Shown piece by piece: positions 7,811 through 16,432 of a stretch of 33,917 bases of DNA. Under the pieces are notes generated by a model. It did no database searches. It saw only the letters and a list, made by a program, of their open reading frames with translations, and was not told the origin of the DNA. Positions within the stretch are counted from its first letter, which is position 1; every line of letters begins with the position of its first letter. The translations under genes were made by a program, and so were the position numbers. Source of the DNA: Candidatus Bathyarchaeota archaeon (GTDB lineage: Archaea; Thermoproteota; Bathyarchaeia; Bathyarchaeales; Bathycorpusculaceae); assembly GCA_009889605.1 (NCBI GenBank), contig WUQU01000516.1, positions 1 to 33,917 of the forward strand. Direction: 5' to 3'.

Positions 7811-8593
7811 TTAAACCCCTGAGAGTGTCACTTCTTTTCGGAAAACATATCCTTGTTGAGTTGAAACTATGATTGTAGTTTTGTTTATCCCCTGCCAGCT
7901 TCCATTGAAGTTGATGAGGAGGGATTCGCCTTTCAAGATTGTTGCGGGTTGGGCTTTCACGTTGGGCGTCATTTTATTGACTGTTATGTCCGAAACACTT
8001 ACATCATTAATGGTTAGGTTAACCTCTGAATTTGCATCGTTCTTCAGCGTCACATTGAATTTTTCAAGAGAAACTTGGGGATTAAAATCAGCAGTTATGG
8101 TTAACTTCACAAAAGGCAAAGCAACTTCAATGTTGGATGCTGAGGAATCTGAGGAAAAGATGTGCACGATTATGGATTTGCCTGCAAACTCTCCTACAAA
8201 TTCTCCCAGAGAAATATTTGCACCGTCTTTTATAATCTCTGAACACGTGATGTTCAAGGATTCACCGCTTGGAATAACTAAACCATTTCCGATAGAAGGG
8301 TTCGATTTTGCAACGTAGAAAAGCTGGTTCTCTCCTTTTATGCTTACCGCAATTCCATTTATGGTTGCGTCTGTAGGCGAATAGGACGGGTTTAAAACGC
8401 TTAACTTAAATGAAGAAGCGTTTTCCTTGTCAAAATAAAAGCCGGTAATCACAAGGGTTGTTTTCTCGGGAACTTTAACATAAGCTGCAATGGTAAACGC
8501 GTAGGAAATTATCCCACCTATTATCGCAGCTATTACCAGGAGAAGGATAATCATGAGCGTTGAAAGCCCTTTCATGTCCCCATGCATACGCAT
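7811..8593 (-). CDS. Type IV pilin-like surface protein with repeated Ig-like domains
   Basis: The N-terminus MRMHGDMKG|LSTLMIILLLVIAAIIGG is an archaeal class III signal: a charged leader, a prepilin-peptidase site after Gly9, and a hydrophobic helix that would form the filament core or anchor. Two extracellular beta-sandwich repeats follow (about 45-160 and 160-260), with many Asn-X-Ser/Thr sites typical of glycosylated archaeal surface proteins. The ORF track begins 47 codons early. ATG 8593, behind AGGTGA, is the better start and puts the signal peptide at the N-terminus. A TAA at 7811 stops the frame before a third matching domain. It stands alone, divergent from proC. Confidence 0.75.
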   Translation of the reverse strand: MRMHGDMKGLSTLMIILLLVIAAIIGGIISYAFTIAAYVKVPEKTTLVITGFYFDKENASSFKLSVLNPSYSPTDATINGIAVSIKGENQLFYVAKSNPSIGNGLVIPSGESLNITCSEIIKDGANISLGEFVGEFAGKSIIVHIFSSDSSASNIEVALPFVKLTITADFNPQVSLEKFNVTLKNDANSEVNLTINDVSVSDITVNKMTPNVKAQPATILKGESLLINFNGSWQGINKTTIIVSTQQGYVFRKEVTLSGV

Positions 8594-8791
8594 AATATTC
8601 ACCTTGCACTCTAAACGTAGTTTTATCTCATACCGTTTTGAATAGATAAAGATTCCCATAAAAACAACTTTAATTTTGCTTCTGCAAAGCCTTCTTCTGC
8701 AATCCCCATTTTGGCATTTGCCTTTTTCCATCACAAGGTTTAATTGCGTGGGCTGAAAAGAGTGAAGAACGTTTAAGTGGTGAAAATAGTG

Positions 8792-9598
8792 ATGGATGAC
8801 CGCATCGCGGTTATTGGCGCCGGAGTTATAGGCGGAGCCATCGTTAAAGGCCTTGTTAAAAGCGGATACAAAGGTAAAATCATAGCCACAAGGAGAAACG
8901 TGGAAAAACTGAAGGAACTGGAAGAGTTAGGTGTATCCACAACCACTGACAACAAAAAAGCAGCCGCAGAAGCCGACATAGTTTTTATTTGCGTGAAACC
9001 CAATGACGTGATAAAGGTTTTGGAAGAAGTAAAGGAGTCTGTTAAGGGAAAACTGGTTATTTCCACAGCCGCCACTATTCCGCTTAGACACTATAAAAAA
9101 GTGGTTCCCGAAGCCAAATTCGTAAGAACCATGCCAAATGTTGCAATTCTAGTTCAGGAATCCTTCACCGCATATACTTGTGACAACGACGTAACCGAAG
9201 AAGATAAAAAGAAAGTTAAGGCCATTTTCAGCGCCATGGGAGTTTGCCGAGAAGTGGAAGAAAAATACATGGACGCCGTCACAGCCCTAAGCGGCAGCGG
9301 CCCCGGATACATCTCCATAATCATTGAAGCTCTAATGTATGCTGGCTTAAAAGTAGGTCTTCCACGAGATTTGGCTCTTCACAGTGCGGCTCAGACTGTT
9401 TTAGGCACAGGAAAACTGGCCTTAAAACTGGATGGCCATGTTTCTGCAATAAAAGACATGGTGACCACGCCGGGAGGAACCACCATTGAAGCCATCTACG
9501 AGCTTGAAGGAAGCCAGATTAGACAAGCGCTCATGAGAGCCGTGGAAAAAGCCACTGAAAAATCCCAAAAAATCAGAGAAAAATTAGCCCTTTCATAG
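8792..9598 (+). CDS. proC: Pyrroline-5-carboxylate reductase
   Basis: ProC reduces pyrroline-5-carboxylate to proline with NAD(P)H. The Rossmann loop IAVIGAGVIGGAIVKGLVKSG is at the N-terminus. FICVKPNDV and RTMPNVAILVQES follow, and the C-terminal dimer domain has ALSGSGPGYISIIIEAL and VTTPGGTTIEAIYELE, which bind substrate. The frame opens at GTG 8777, but ATG 8792 starts the protein just ahead of the first beta strand and is preferred. It is about 268 residues, normal for the family. No other proline genes are in the window. Confidence 0.95.
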   Translation: MDDRIAVIGAGVIGGAIVKGLVKSGYKGKIIATRRNVEKLKELEELGVSTTTDNKKAAAEADIVFICVKPNDVIKVLEEVKESVKGKLVISTAATIPLRHYKKVVPEAKFVRTMPNVAILVQESFTAYTCDNDVTEEDKKKVKAIFSAMGVCREVEEKYMDAVTALSGSGPGYISIIIEALMYAGLKVGLPRDLALHSAAQTVLGTGKLALKLDGHVSAIKDMVTTPGGTTIEAIYELEGSQIRQALMRAVEKATEKSQKIREKLALS

Positions 9599-9701
9599 AT
9601 CATCTCCCATGACTGAAAAGTTTCATGAATTCTATGCGAAGGGATAGTAGTGAATTTTATTAACTTAAATGAGTTATATGCAGTTCCTTGTTGAAGGTGA
9701 T

Positions 9702-11540
9702 ATGCACATGTATGGTTGGAATGGTAAATTCTTGAGGGTTAATCTAACAAAACAGAAAGCCGCCGTATGGGAATACGATGCCGATATGGCTAAAAATTTT
9801 CTAGGCGGCAGAGGGTTTGCCGCTAAAATCCTCTGGGATGAACTTAAACCCGGAACTGACCCTCTGTCCCAGGATAACAAGCTTATTTTTGCTGTTGGAC
9901 CCTTGACGGGTTTTCCTCTTCCCAGCAGCGGAAAACTTGTTGTTGCAGCAAAAAGCCCATTAACTGGCGGCTACGGGGACGGAAATCTGGGTTCTCATGC
10001 GGCTGTTCAAATGCGAAAAGCGGGCTACGACGCAATAATAGTGGAAGGCCGAGCGGAAAAACCCACAGCGCTTCTAGTTCAAGACAACGACACTCAATTC
10101 CTTAATGCAGAAGAACTCTGGGGCTTGAGCTCCTTTGAAGCTGAAGACAAATTAAGAGACGTTTACGGTCCCACAGCCGGCATCCTAACCATAGGCCCAG
10201 CTGGAGAAAACCTTGTGAAATTTGCCAATGTTGTCTCTCAAGGGGGAAGGGCAGGCGGCAGACCTGGAATAGGCGCAGTTATGGGTTCCAAGAATTTGAA
10301 AGCCGTCGTTATTGTCGGCGTACACGAGTTGAAGGCAGCAAACCCGAAAGAGCTGAAAGACTTAGGCGCTGAAGCTTACAGGGAGATTTTAACAAAGCCA
10401 AATTATGCGTTTTGGAAACGTCAAGGCACCATGTCTACGCTTGAATGGAGCCAGGAGAACAGCGTTCTTCCTACATGCAACTACAAAGAAGGGGTTTTCG
10501 ATGAAGCCGACTCTATAGGCGGATTCGCCATGGAAAAGATCAAGTCTTCCCAGAGGGGCTGCCCAAACTGCAACATGACATGCGGCAACGTGGTTAAGGA
10601 CGCTGATGGGGAGGAGTCTGAACTTGACTACGAAAACGTCGCCATGCTAGGCGCAAACATCGGAGTCGGCGATTTAGAAAAGGTTGCCGCCTTAAACCGA
10701 CTTGCAGACAGTCTAGGTTTAGACACGATTTCCTTAGGCAATGTTATAGGCTTCGCCATGGAAGCTTCTGAAAAGAAACTTATCAAAGAAAAAATCGCTT
10801 GGGGCGACTATAAAACCGCCAGAGCCCTAACAAAGGATATCGCCTATAAACGTGGCTTAGGCGGGGTTCTTGCAGAAGGCGTCCGCTTTGCTTCTGAAAA
10901 AATCGGTGGAGACTCAAATCAGTGGGCCATGCATGTCAAGGGCTTGGAAGTTTCCGGATATGACTGTCACGCTGCACCTGCAATGGCTTTATCCTATGCC
11001 ACTTGTGCCTTAGGTGCGCATCATAAAGATGCTTGGGTGATCTCTTGGGAAGTCAAGGCTGGAAGAGAAGGCTACGGCGAGGAAAAAGTTGACAAAGTCA
11101 TCGAGTTACAGCGTCTCCGCGGAGGCTTCTTCGAATTCGCTACGGCATGTAGGCTTCCATGGGTTGAAGTTGGCTTTGAACTGGACTGGTATCCAAAGTT
11201 TCTAAAGGCAGCCACGGGCCTCGAGATGACATGGGACGATTTGCACATTATTGCTGACAGAGTTTACACTTTGATTCGTGCCTTTTGGGTGCGGGAATTT
11301 GGCAAGGCATGGACTAAAGAGATGGATGTTCCGCCGGCAAGATGGTTTAAAGAACCGTTAACCAAGGGAGCGTTGAAAGGCGCAAAGCTTGACAGAGAAA
11401 AATACGAAGCCATGCTTCAAACATATTACCGGAAGAGAGGCTGGGATGAACGGGGAATCCCAACGAAGTCAACACTTGCCAAGCTAGGTTTAAAAGATGT
11501 TGCTGGCGAACTTAAAAAGAAAGTTGAACTGAAAAGTTGA
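9702..11540 (+). CDS. aor: Aldehyde:ferredoxin oxidoreductase family tungstoenzyme
   Basis: The protein follows the AOR fold from its start, [18 protein letters not shown]. The N-terminal pterin-binding domain has [26 protein letters not shown] and [22 protein letters not shown]. The 4Fe-4S cysteines are CPNCNMTC (about 287, 290, 294), with the fourth probably the Cys of [10 protein letters not shown] near 483. AOR enzymes oxidise aldehydes to acids and reduce ferredoxin using a tungsten bis-pterin. The exact substrate class cannot be read from sequence. ATG 9702 behind GGTGAT gives 612 residues, close to characterised AORs; the ORF start at 9669 adds 11 residues. No MoaD-like or ferredoxin gene is adjacent. 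Confidence 0.93.
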   Translation: MHMYGWNGKFLRVNLTKQKAAVWEYDADMAKNFLGGRGFAAKILWDELKPGTDPLSQDNKLIFAVGPLTGFPLPSSGKLVVAAKSPLTGGYGDGNLGSHAAVQMRKAGYDAIIVEGRAEKPTALLVQDNDTQFLNAEELWGLSSFEAEDKLRDVYGPTAGILTIGPAGENLVKFANVVSQGGRAGGRPGIGAVMGSKNLKAVVIVGVHELKAANPKELKDLGAEAYREILTKPNYAFWKRQGTMSTLEWSQENSVLPTCNYKEGVFDEADSIGGFAMEKIKSSQRGCPNCNMTCGNVVKDADGEESELDYENVAMLGANIGVGDLEKVAALNRLADSLGLDTISLGNVIGFAMEASEKKLIKEKIAWGDYKTARALTKDIAYKRGLGGVLAEGVRFASEKIGGDSNQWAMHVKGLEVSGYDCHAAPAMALSYATCALGAHHKDAWVISWEVKAGREGYGEEKVDKVIELQRLRGGFFEFATACRLPWVEVGFELDWYPKFLKAATGLEMTWDDLHIIADRVYTLIRAFWVREFGKAWTKEMDVPPARWFKEPLTKGALKGAKLDREKYEAMLQTYYRKRGWDERGIPTKSTLAKLGLKDVAGELKKKVELKS

Positions 11541-11548
11541 AACTCCCT

Positions 11549-11565
11549 TTTTCACTTTTATTTTA
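11549..11565 (+). terminator. T-rich tract after the AOR gene
   Basis: CTTTTTCACTTTTATTTTA occupies most of the 33-bp gap between the convergent aor and proS genes, as expected for an archaeal oligo-T terminator of the plus-strand transcript. Confidence 0.4.
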
Positions 11566-11573
11566 CGCTGGCG

Positions 11574-13016
11574 TTAATAGGACTTTGCGAAATAAGCTAA
11601 CTCTTTTGCCTCTCCGCCACAGTATATGCAGTTTGACACCGGCTTCTCTTTTTCAAAAGGAATAAGCCTGATAGTGGCTCCGGTTTCCTCTTTTATTTTT
11701 TCCTCGCACTGGGGGCTTAGACACCATGAAGCCTTAATGAAACCTCCTTTTTCCTTCAAAACTTCTTTGAACTCTTCGTAATTCTTCACTACTGTGATTT
11801 TTTCTTCAAGGAATTTTTTGGCTTTGTTAAATAGGTTTTTCTGTATCTCATCTAGAAGCTTTAACACAGCGTTTGTTGCTTCCTCTTCTTTTACTTGTTT
11901 TTTCTCAAAAGTGTCTCTTCTGGCCAGTGTTACTTGTCCATTTTTCAAATCCCTTGGACCGATTTCAACCCTCACGGGCACGCCTTTCAACTCCCAATCG
12001 TTAAACTTCCATCCAGGCGTGTACTCCATTCTGTCGTCAAGGGTAGCGGCTATTCCAGCTTTCTGCAACTTTTCATGGATTTCTTTCGCCTTAGCCACTA
12101 TTCTATCTGCGTCTGCGTCTTTGTAAGGTATGGGGATTATCACCGCTTGTACAGGTGCTATTTTAGGAGGTAACACGAGGCCCTTGTCGTCGCCGTGAAC
12201 CATTACCAGCGCGCCTATCACGCGTGTAGAGATTCCCCATGATGTCTGCCAAACATAATGCTCTTTTTCGTCTTCGCCTATGAATTTGATGTCAAAAACT
12301 TTAGAAAAGTTCTGTCCAAGATTATGCGAAGTTCCCATCTGCAAGGCTTTTCCGTCAGGCATAATCGCTTCTAAAGTTGTTGTGTAAAGGGCTCCGGCGA
12401 ACTTTTCGTTTTCCGTTTTCCTGCCTACAATAACCGGAATCGCCAAATAATTCTCCATTAAATCGCGGTACTCGTTTAGAATCTCCATAACCTCTTTGTG
12501 GGATTCTTCTTCTGTAGCGTGGGCAGTGTGGCCCTCTTGCCAAAGGAATTCCCTTGTTCTTAAAAATAGTTTTGTCGCTTTGGTTTCCCATCTTACAACG
12601 CTGCACCACTGGTTCACTTTTATGGGCAAGTCTCTCCAACTTCTAATCCATTTAGCGAACGTGGCGTAAATTATTGTTTCAGATGTAGGCCTTATAGCAA
12701 GTTTCTCTTCGAGAGGCGTGTCCCCGCCCATTGTAACCCATGCAACTTCAGGAACAAACCCTGCGAAGTGTTCTGCCTCTTTTTTCAGAAAGCTTTCAGG
12801 TATAAAAAGAGGGAAATACACGTTTCTATGTCCAGTTTTCTTTATTTTCTCGTTAAATATCTCTTGAATTTTCTCCCATATGGCGTAAGAGAGTTCTCTG
12901 AAAACCATGCACCCCTTTATTGGGGCGTAATCTGCCAATCCAGACTTCAAAACCACTTGCGTATACCACTCTGAGAAGTCTTCAGATTTTTTAAACGCAA
13001 CCCCTAAATCCGACAT
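11574..13016 (-). CDS. proS: Prolyl-tRNA synthetase, archaeal/eukaryal type
   Basis: The 480-residue class II synthetase is of the archaeal/eukaryal type without the bacterial insertion editing domain. The catalytic core has IKGCMVFRELSYAIWEKIQ, FPLFIPESFLKKEAEHFAGF, AIRPTSETIIYATFAKWIRSW and the LRTREFLWQEGHTAH segment. GVPVRVEIGPRDLKNGQ belongs to the anticodon-binding domain. The C-terminal zinc domain has CLSPQCEEKI and NCIYCGGEAKELAYFAKSY, with the family's terminal Tyr. The start is ATG 13016. It is convergent with aor and divergent from aPGAM, apparently as a single-gene unit. Confidence 0.97.
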   Translation of the reverse strand: MSDLGVAFKKSEDFSEWYTQVVLKSGLADYAPIKGCMVFRELSYAIWEKIQEIFNEKIKKTGHRNVYFPLFIPESFLKKEAEHFAGFVPEVAWVTMGGDTPLEEKLAIRPTSETIIYATFAKWIRSWRDLPIKVNQWCSVVRWETKATKLFLRTREFLWQEGHTAHATEEESHKEVMEILNEYRDLMENYLAIPVIVGRKTENEKFAGALYTTTLEAIMPDGKALQMGTSHNLGQNFSKVFDIKFIGEDEKEHYVWQTSWGISTRVIGALVMVHGDDKGLVLPPKIAPVQAVIIPIPYKDADADRIVAKAKEIHEKLQKAGIAATLDDRMEYTPGWKFNDWELKGVPVRVEIGPRDLKNGQVTLARRDTFEKKQVKEEEATNAVLKLLDEIQKNLFNKAKKFLEEKITVVKNYEEFKEVLKEKGGFIKASWCLSPQCEEKIKEETGATIRLIPFEKEKPVSNCIYCGGEAKELAYFAKSY

Positions 13017-13212
13017 TTAATCCCCCTCTTCTTCATAATTTTTGCAAGTTACACTAGAGGATTTATCTTTCGTCTTCAAATCTCTTCCCTTCCTTTTAAG
13101 TTTTCAGCTTCAAAGACATCGTTTAGATTACACATCTTCAACCATTTTTGGAAACTGAGTTATACCGTTTTTCGGGGCTTTTATGGATATTATTTTGCTC
13201 TTCGAATAATAA

Positions 13213-13222
13213 GTGTTTTAAA
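13213..13222 (+). promoter_or_regulatory. Candidate TATA box for the phosphoglycerate mutase gene
   Basis: TGTTTTAAAC lies about 50 bp ahead of TTG 13267 in the 250-bp divergent region between proS and this gene. Nothing else definite was seen in that region. It is a pattern match only. Confidence 0.4.
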
Positions 13223-13266
13223 CCTTTTCAGCGTCAAATCTGATATCCCTTAGAGGAGTGTGTAGG

Positions 13267-14505
13267 TTGAAAGCTCTCCTCATAGTTGCCGATGGAATGG
13301 CTGACAGGCCGATAAAAGAGTTAGGTTGGAAAACTCCTTTAGAGGCAGCCCGCAAGCCCTCCATAGACTACATGGCGGATGCGGGAATCTGTGGTATTCT
13401 GGATCCTATTTCTCCCGGCGTGCCAGCGGGCAGCGACACCGCAACGCTTTCGCTTCTCGGTTATGACCCTTTGAAATATTATTCTGGCCGTGGCGCTTTA
13501 GAAGCCTTAGGTTGGGGTTTGAAAGTTGAAAAGGGCGATGTTTGTTTTAGATGCAACTTTGCCACTGTAGATGAAAGCTTAACGGTTATTGACCGAAGAG
13601 CCGGTAGAATCTCCAACGATGACGCTTCCAAGCTAACTGAGGACCTCAAGAAAGTTAAGTCTCCCCATCGCTCAACAAAATTTCTGTTTCAAAACACCCT
13701 TCAACACCGTGCTGCTCTTGTTCTACGCGGCCCAAACCTTTCAACAGCTGTCAGCAGCTCCGACCCTGGAAAAGTTGGAGAAAAAGTTTCAGAAATAAAG
13801 CCCTTAAATGGCAGTCCTGAAGCTAGTTTCACAGCTAAAATTCTCAACGATCTAATGCAAAAGTTCCACAAAGTTTTGAAAAGTCATAAAGTTAACATGG
13901 AACGAGTTAAGCATGGGCTTCCTCCAGCCAACATGATTTTATGTAGAGGGGCTGGAAGGATTCCGGAAATTAAGCCTCTGCATGAGATTTACAGAATTAA
14001 AGCGGCATGCGTAGCTGTTACCTCTCTAATTCGCGGGGTATGCAAGGTTGCTGGGATGCAGTTGTTAAATGTTGAAGGCGCCACTGGAACACCCCAAACC
14101 GACTATTTGGCAAAGGCTAAGACGGCTGTTCAAGCATTGAACGAGAACGATTTTGTATTATTGCATGTGAAAGCAACCGATGTTGCAAGTCACGATGGAG
14201 ACTTCCAACAGAAAATTGAAATTATTGAAAAAATCGACTCTATGGTTTCCTTCATACTTGACCATGTAAACATAGATGAAACATACTTGGCTTTGACAGC
14301 TGACCACACGACCTCGTGTGCAACGCGGAATCATGAAGGCGACCCTGTTCCCCTAGCGATAATGGGGCCATATGTTCGTAGGGACGATGTAAAGGAATAT
14401 GGCGAACGGAGCTGTGCAAAAGGCGGTTTAGGCCGTATTAGGGGCATAAACCTTATGCCAATTCTAATGAACCTCATTGGCAAGGCTGAAAAGTTCGGAG
14501 CATAG
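13267..14505 (+). CDS. apgM: 2,3-bisphosphoglycerate-independent phosphoglycerate mutase, archaeal type
   Basis: The enzyme interconverts 3- and 2-phosphoglycerate using two metal ions in an alkaline-phosphatase fold. Metal-site motifs are VADGMADRPI at the N-terminus, HVKATDVASHDGD and LTADHTTSC near the C-terminus. The archaeal signatures PGSDTATLSLLGYDP-like and YYSGRGALEALG are present. The ORF track begins at GTG 13258, but that codon overlaps the GAGGAG ribosome binding site. TTG 13267 gives the usual MKALLIVADGMADR start and 412 residues. Together with GAPDH and PGK, elsewhere in the window, it covers the triose-to-2PG steps. A decayed DUF1028 gene follows at once. Confidence 0.95.
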   Translation: MKALLIVADGMADRPIKELGWKTPLEAARKPSIDYMADAGICGILDPISPGVPAGSDTATLSLLGYDPLKYYSGRGALEALGWGLKVEKGDVCFRCNFATVDESLTVIDRRAGRISNDDASKLTEDLKKVKSPHRSTKFLFQNTLQHRAALVLRGPNLSTAVSSSDPGKVGEKVSEIKPLNGSPEASFTAKILNDLMQKFHKVLKSHKVNMERVKHGLPPANMILCRGAGRIPEIKPLHEIYRIKAACVAVTSLIRGVCKVAGMQLLNVEGATGTPQTDYLAKAKTAVQALNENDFVLLHVKATDVASHDGDFQQKIEIIEKIDSMVSFILDHVNIDETYLALTADHTTSCATRNHEGDPVPLAIMGPYVRRDDVKEYGERSCAKGGLGRIRGINLMPILMNLIGKAEKFGA

Positions 14506-14510
14506 CCTTC

Positions 14511-15000
14511 TTGGCTGGCAAACTTGAAACATTTTCAATCCTAGCCATCTCGGAAAAACCCTAAACTAGTAGGAGTGGCCGTGGCTTCCGGTTCGACGTT
14601 AGTCCTAAATAAGATGCTTGCAGAAGACTCTGAGCGGGAGCTCCGGCAAGTGGCATTCATTGACTTCGTTGGAAGAAAGGCGGTTTTCACCGGTTCAAAT
14701 ATGCCATGGTTCAGAGGGAAAGTTGTAGGCAAAGATTACACTGTAGTCGGCAATCTTTTGAAAAATAGTATGGTTCTCAAAAGTATGGCTGCGCAGTTTG
14801 AAAATTCAAGTGGAGATTTAGCCTTGCGGATGGCTAAAGCGTTAAGGGCTGGAAGCGAAAGCGGTGGAGACAAGAGAGGCGAAAAGTCTGCCGCACTCAT
14901 TGTTGTTAGCAATAAGCAAGTAGAAGTTAATTTAAGGATTGATTTTCGTGAAAATCCCGTTAGGGAGCTTTTACGGCAGCTTGAAGCTGGCTTATCCTAA
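14511..15000 (+). pseudogene. Decayed DUF1028-family gene (frameshift and internal deletion)
   Basis: The ORF 14575..15000 is the C-terminal part of a DUF1028 protein (KMLAEDSERELRQVAFID, FTGSNMPWFRGKVVG, GGDKRGEKSAALIVV). The expected N-terminus ETFSILAISEK is present just upstream in another frame, from TTG 14511, and runs into TAA 14562. Frames switch by +1 in the A5 run at 14554-14558, giving TFSILAISEK-NPKLVGVAVASGS when joined. In addition GVAVASGST is joined directly to LVLNKMLAEDSE; family members have roughly 45-50 more residues there, including a VGAVATQ-like motif. Two independent lesions argue for a dead gene. The family is Ntn-hydrolase-like and of unknown function. It may alternatively be a sequencing artefact plus a real variant. 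Confidence 0.7.
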
Positions 15001-15035
15001 AACGTTAAAGCCTTCTTTCTCCTCTTTCATTTAGG

Positions 15036-15668
15036 ATGTTTGTCAGCATTTGCAGTGAAAAGCAGCGGTTAAGAGAGAAAATTTGGAGTGAAATGGAACG
15101 TTTAGGAGTGGCGGCTTTCCCGCTGCCATGCAAAGGCCGAATACCTAACTTTGTGGGCGCTGAGGTCGCTGCTGAAAAACTGCACCAGCTTATGGAATGG
15201 AAAAAGGCTAAAGTGGTTTTTGTTAACCCGGACTCTCCACAACGGAAGGTTAGAGAAAACGCCTTGAAAGACGGTAAAACCCTTGTAATGGCTTCCCCGA
15301 GGCTGAAGAAAGGTTTTATCCTAATAAATCCCGCAGATGTAAGGGGCAAAGAACATTTTGCCTCAACGATAAAAGGTGCCTTCAAATTCGGAGATGCGTT
15401 ACAAGATTTTCCAAAACCAGACCTAATCGTTGTAGGTTCAGTGGCTGTAGACCTACAAGGGCATAGGCTTGGTAAGGGGCATGGTTATGGTGACGCGGAA
15501 ATAGCGATTATAAAAAGAATGTTTGGAGAAATCCCAATCGCAACCACAGTTCATGACATACAAATAGTTGATAGAGTTCCCTTTGAAGAAAAAGACGAAA
15601 AAGTATCCATAATAGTCACACCTACGAAAACGATTCGCGTAGCAACCCATCTAGAAGATAAAGCTTAG
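15036..15668 (+). CDS. 5-formyltetrahydrofolate cyclo-ligase family protein
   Basis: The 210-residue protein has the cyclo-ligase fold: an N-terminal helix EKQRLREKIWSEMERLGVA, AEKLHQLMEWKKAKVVFVNPDSPQ, and the nucleotide/folate loop RLGKGHGYGDAEIAII, equivalent to the family's GxGxGYYD. Bacterial and eukaryal members convert 5-formyl-THF to 5,10-methenyl-THF with ATP. Archaeal members are less well characterised and resemble the MTHFSD branch, so the substrate is uncertain. ATG 15036 is the listed start, with a weak ribosome binding site. It follows the decayed DUF1028 gene by 35 bp. Confidence 0.82.
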   Translation: MFVSICSEKQRLREKIWSEMERLGVAAFPLPCKGRIPNFVGAEVAAEKLHQLMEWKKAKVVFVNPDSPQRKVRENALKDGKTLVMASPRLKKGFILINPADVRGKEHFASTIKGAFKFGDALQDFPKPDLIVVGSVAVDLQGHRLGKGHGYGDAEIAIIKRMFGEIPIATTVHDIQIVDRVPFEEKDEKVSIIVTPTKTIRVATHLEDKA

Positions 15669-15766
15669 GAGGTAAGCGGCTATAGAACTGTTTTCAAGAC
15701 TTTGTTCACCATTTTTATGGTAAGTTCTTTAAGGCTGAAACGATTAAGAAGGAGAGAGGTTAAAGC

Positions 15767-16432
15767 TTGGCTATTGAGAATGCACTGCAACAGTTTGTCG
15801 AGTGGATGCAAAACTTTTCCGTGCAGTATGGTTATTTCGGCGTTTTCCTCATGAACCTACTGGGCTCTATGTCAATTTTCTTTCCAATCCCATACACGGT
15901 AATATTGTTTACAATAAGTTATGTTGGAACCTTTAATCCTCTTTTAATCGCGTTAGCCTCTGGCGTCGGCTCAGCTGTCGGAGAATTTTCTGGGTATATG
16001 CTTGGTTTGGGCGGCAGAAAAATTATAAGCGAAAAAAGCAAACGCAAAATGGATTTTCTTATGAAAGTTTTCGGAAAATTCGGGCCGGTGACAATATTCC
16101 TATTTGCTTTGCTGCCTCTTCCAGACGACTTGATTTTCATACCTTTAGGAGTAATGCGTTACAGTCTTTTGAAAGCCTTCATTCCCGCCCTTATTGGGAA
16201 ACTCTGCATGAGCTTAATAATAGTTTACAGCGCTGGGCCCATCAGAGAAATTATGGGACAAATTTTCGGAGTAGAAAGCGATTGGGTGTCCGCTTTAATC
16301 GGGATGGCTGCAGCGCTGGTTCTGCTCGTAATAATCTTCATTATCATGTTCAAGGTTGACTGGGAGAAAATTTTTGAAAAATATGCAGCTAAAAAAGAGG
16401 AAAGTGGCGGAAAACTTGAGGGTGATAGCTGA
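15767..16432 (+). CDS. DedA/VTT-family membrane protein
   Basis: The 221-residue polytopic protein has hydrophobic segments at about 15-60, 62-85, 105-130, 135-160 and 175-200. The VTT-domain features are FFPIPYTVILF near residue 38, GSAVGEFSGYMLG, and FLFALLPLPDDLIFIPLG. DedA/VTT proteins are thought to move lipids or lipid carriers across membranes. The C-terminal tail is charged and cytosolic. TTG 15767 follows a strong AAGGAGAGAGG site. The end overlaps the start of the EndoQ gene, so the two are probably translationally coupled. Confidence 0.88.
   Translation: MAIENALQQFVEWMQNFSVQYGYFGVFLMNLLGSMSIFFPIPYTVILFTISYVGTFNPLLIALASGVGSAVGEFSGYMLGLGGRKIISEKSKRKMDFLMKVFGKFGPVTIFLFALLPLPDDLIFIPLGVMRYSLLKAFIPALIGKLCMSLIIVYSAGPIREIMGQIFGVESDWVSALIGMAAALVLLVIIFIIMFKVDWEKIFEKYAAKKEESGGKLEGDS

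Noticed and set aside
7811-7813. Recoding of the TAA in the pilin-like gene (selenocysteine or pyrrolysine)
   Set aside because: Those use TGA and TAG; TAA recoding has no known basis here. A nonsense change or an error is simpler.
13017-13266. Possible RNA gene in the proS-apgM divergent region
   Set aside because: No tRNA-like or convincing structured element was seen; it looks like a normal divergent promoter region.
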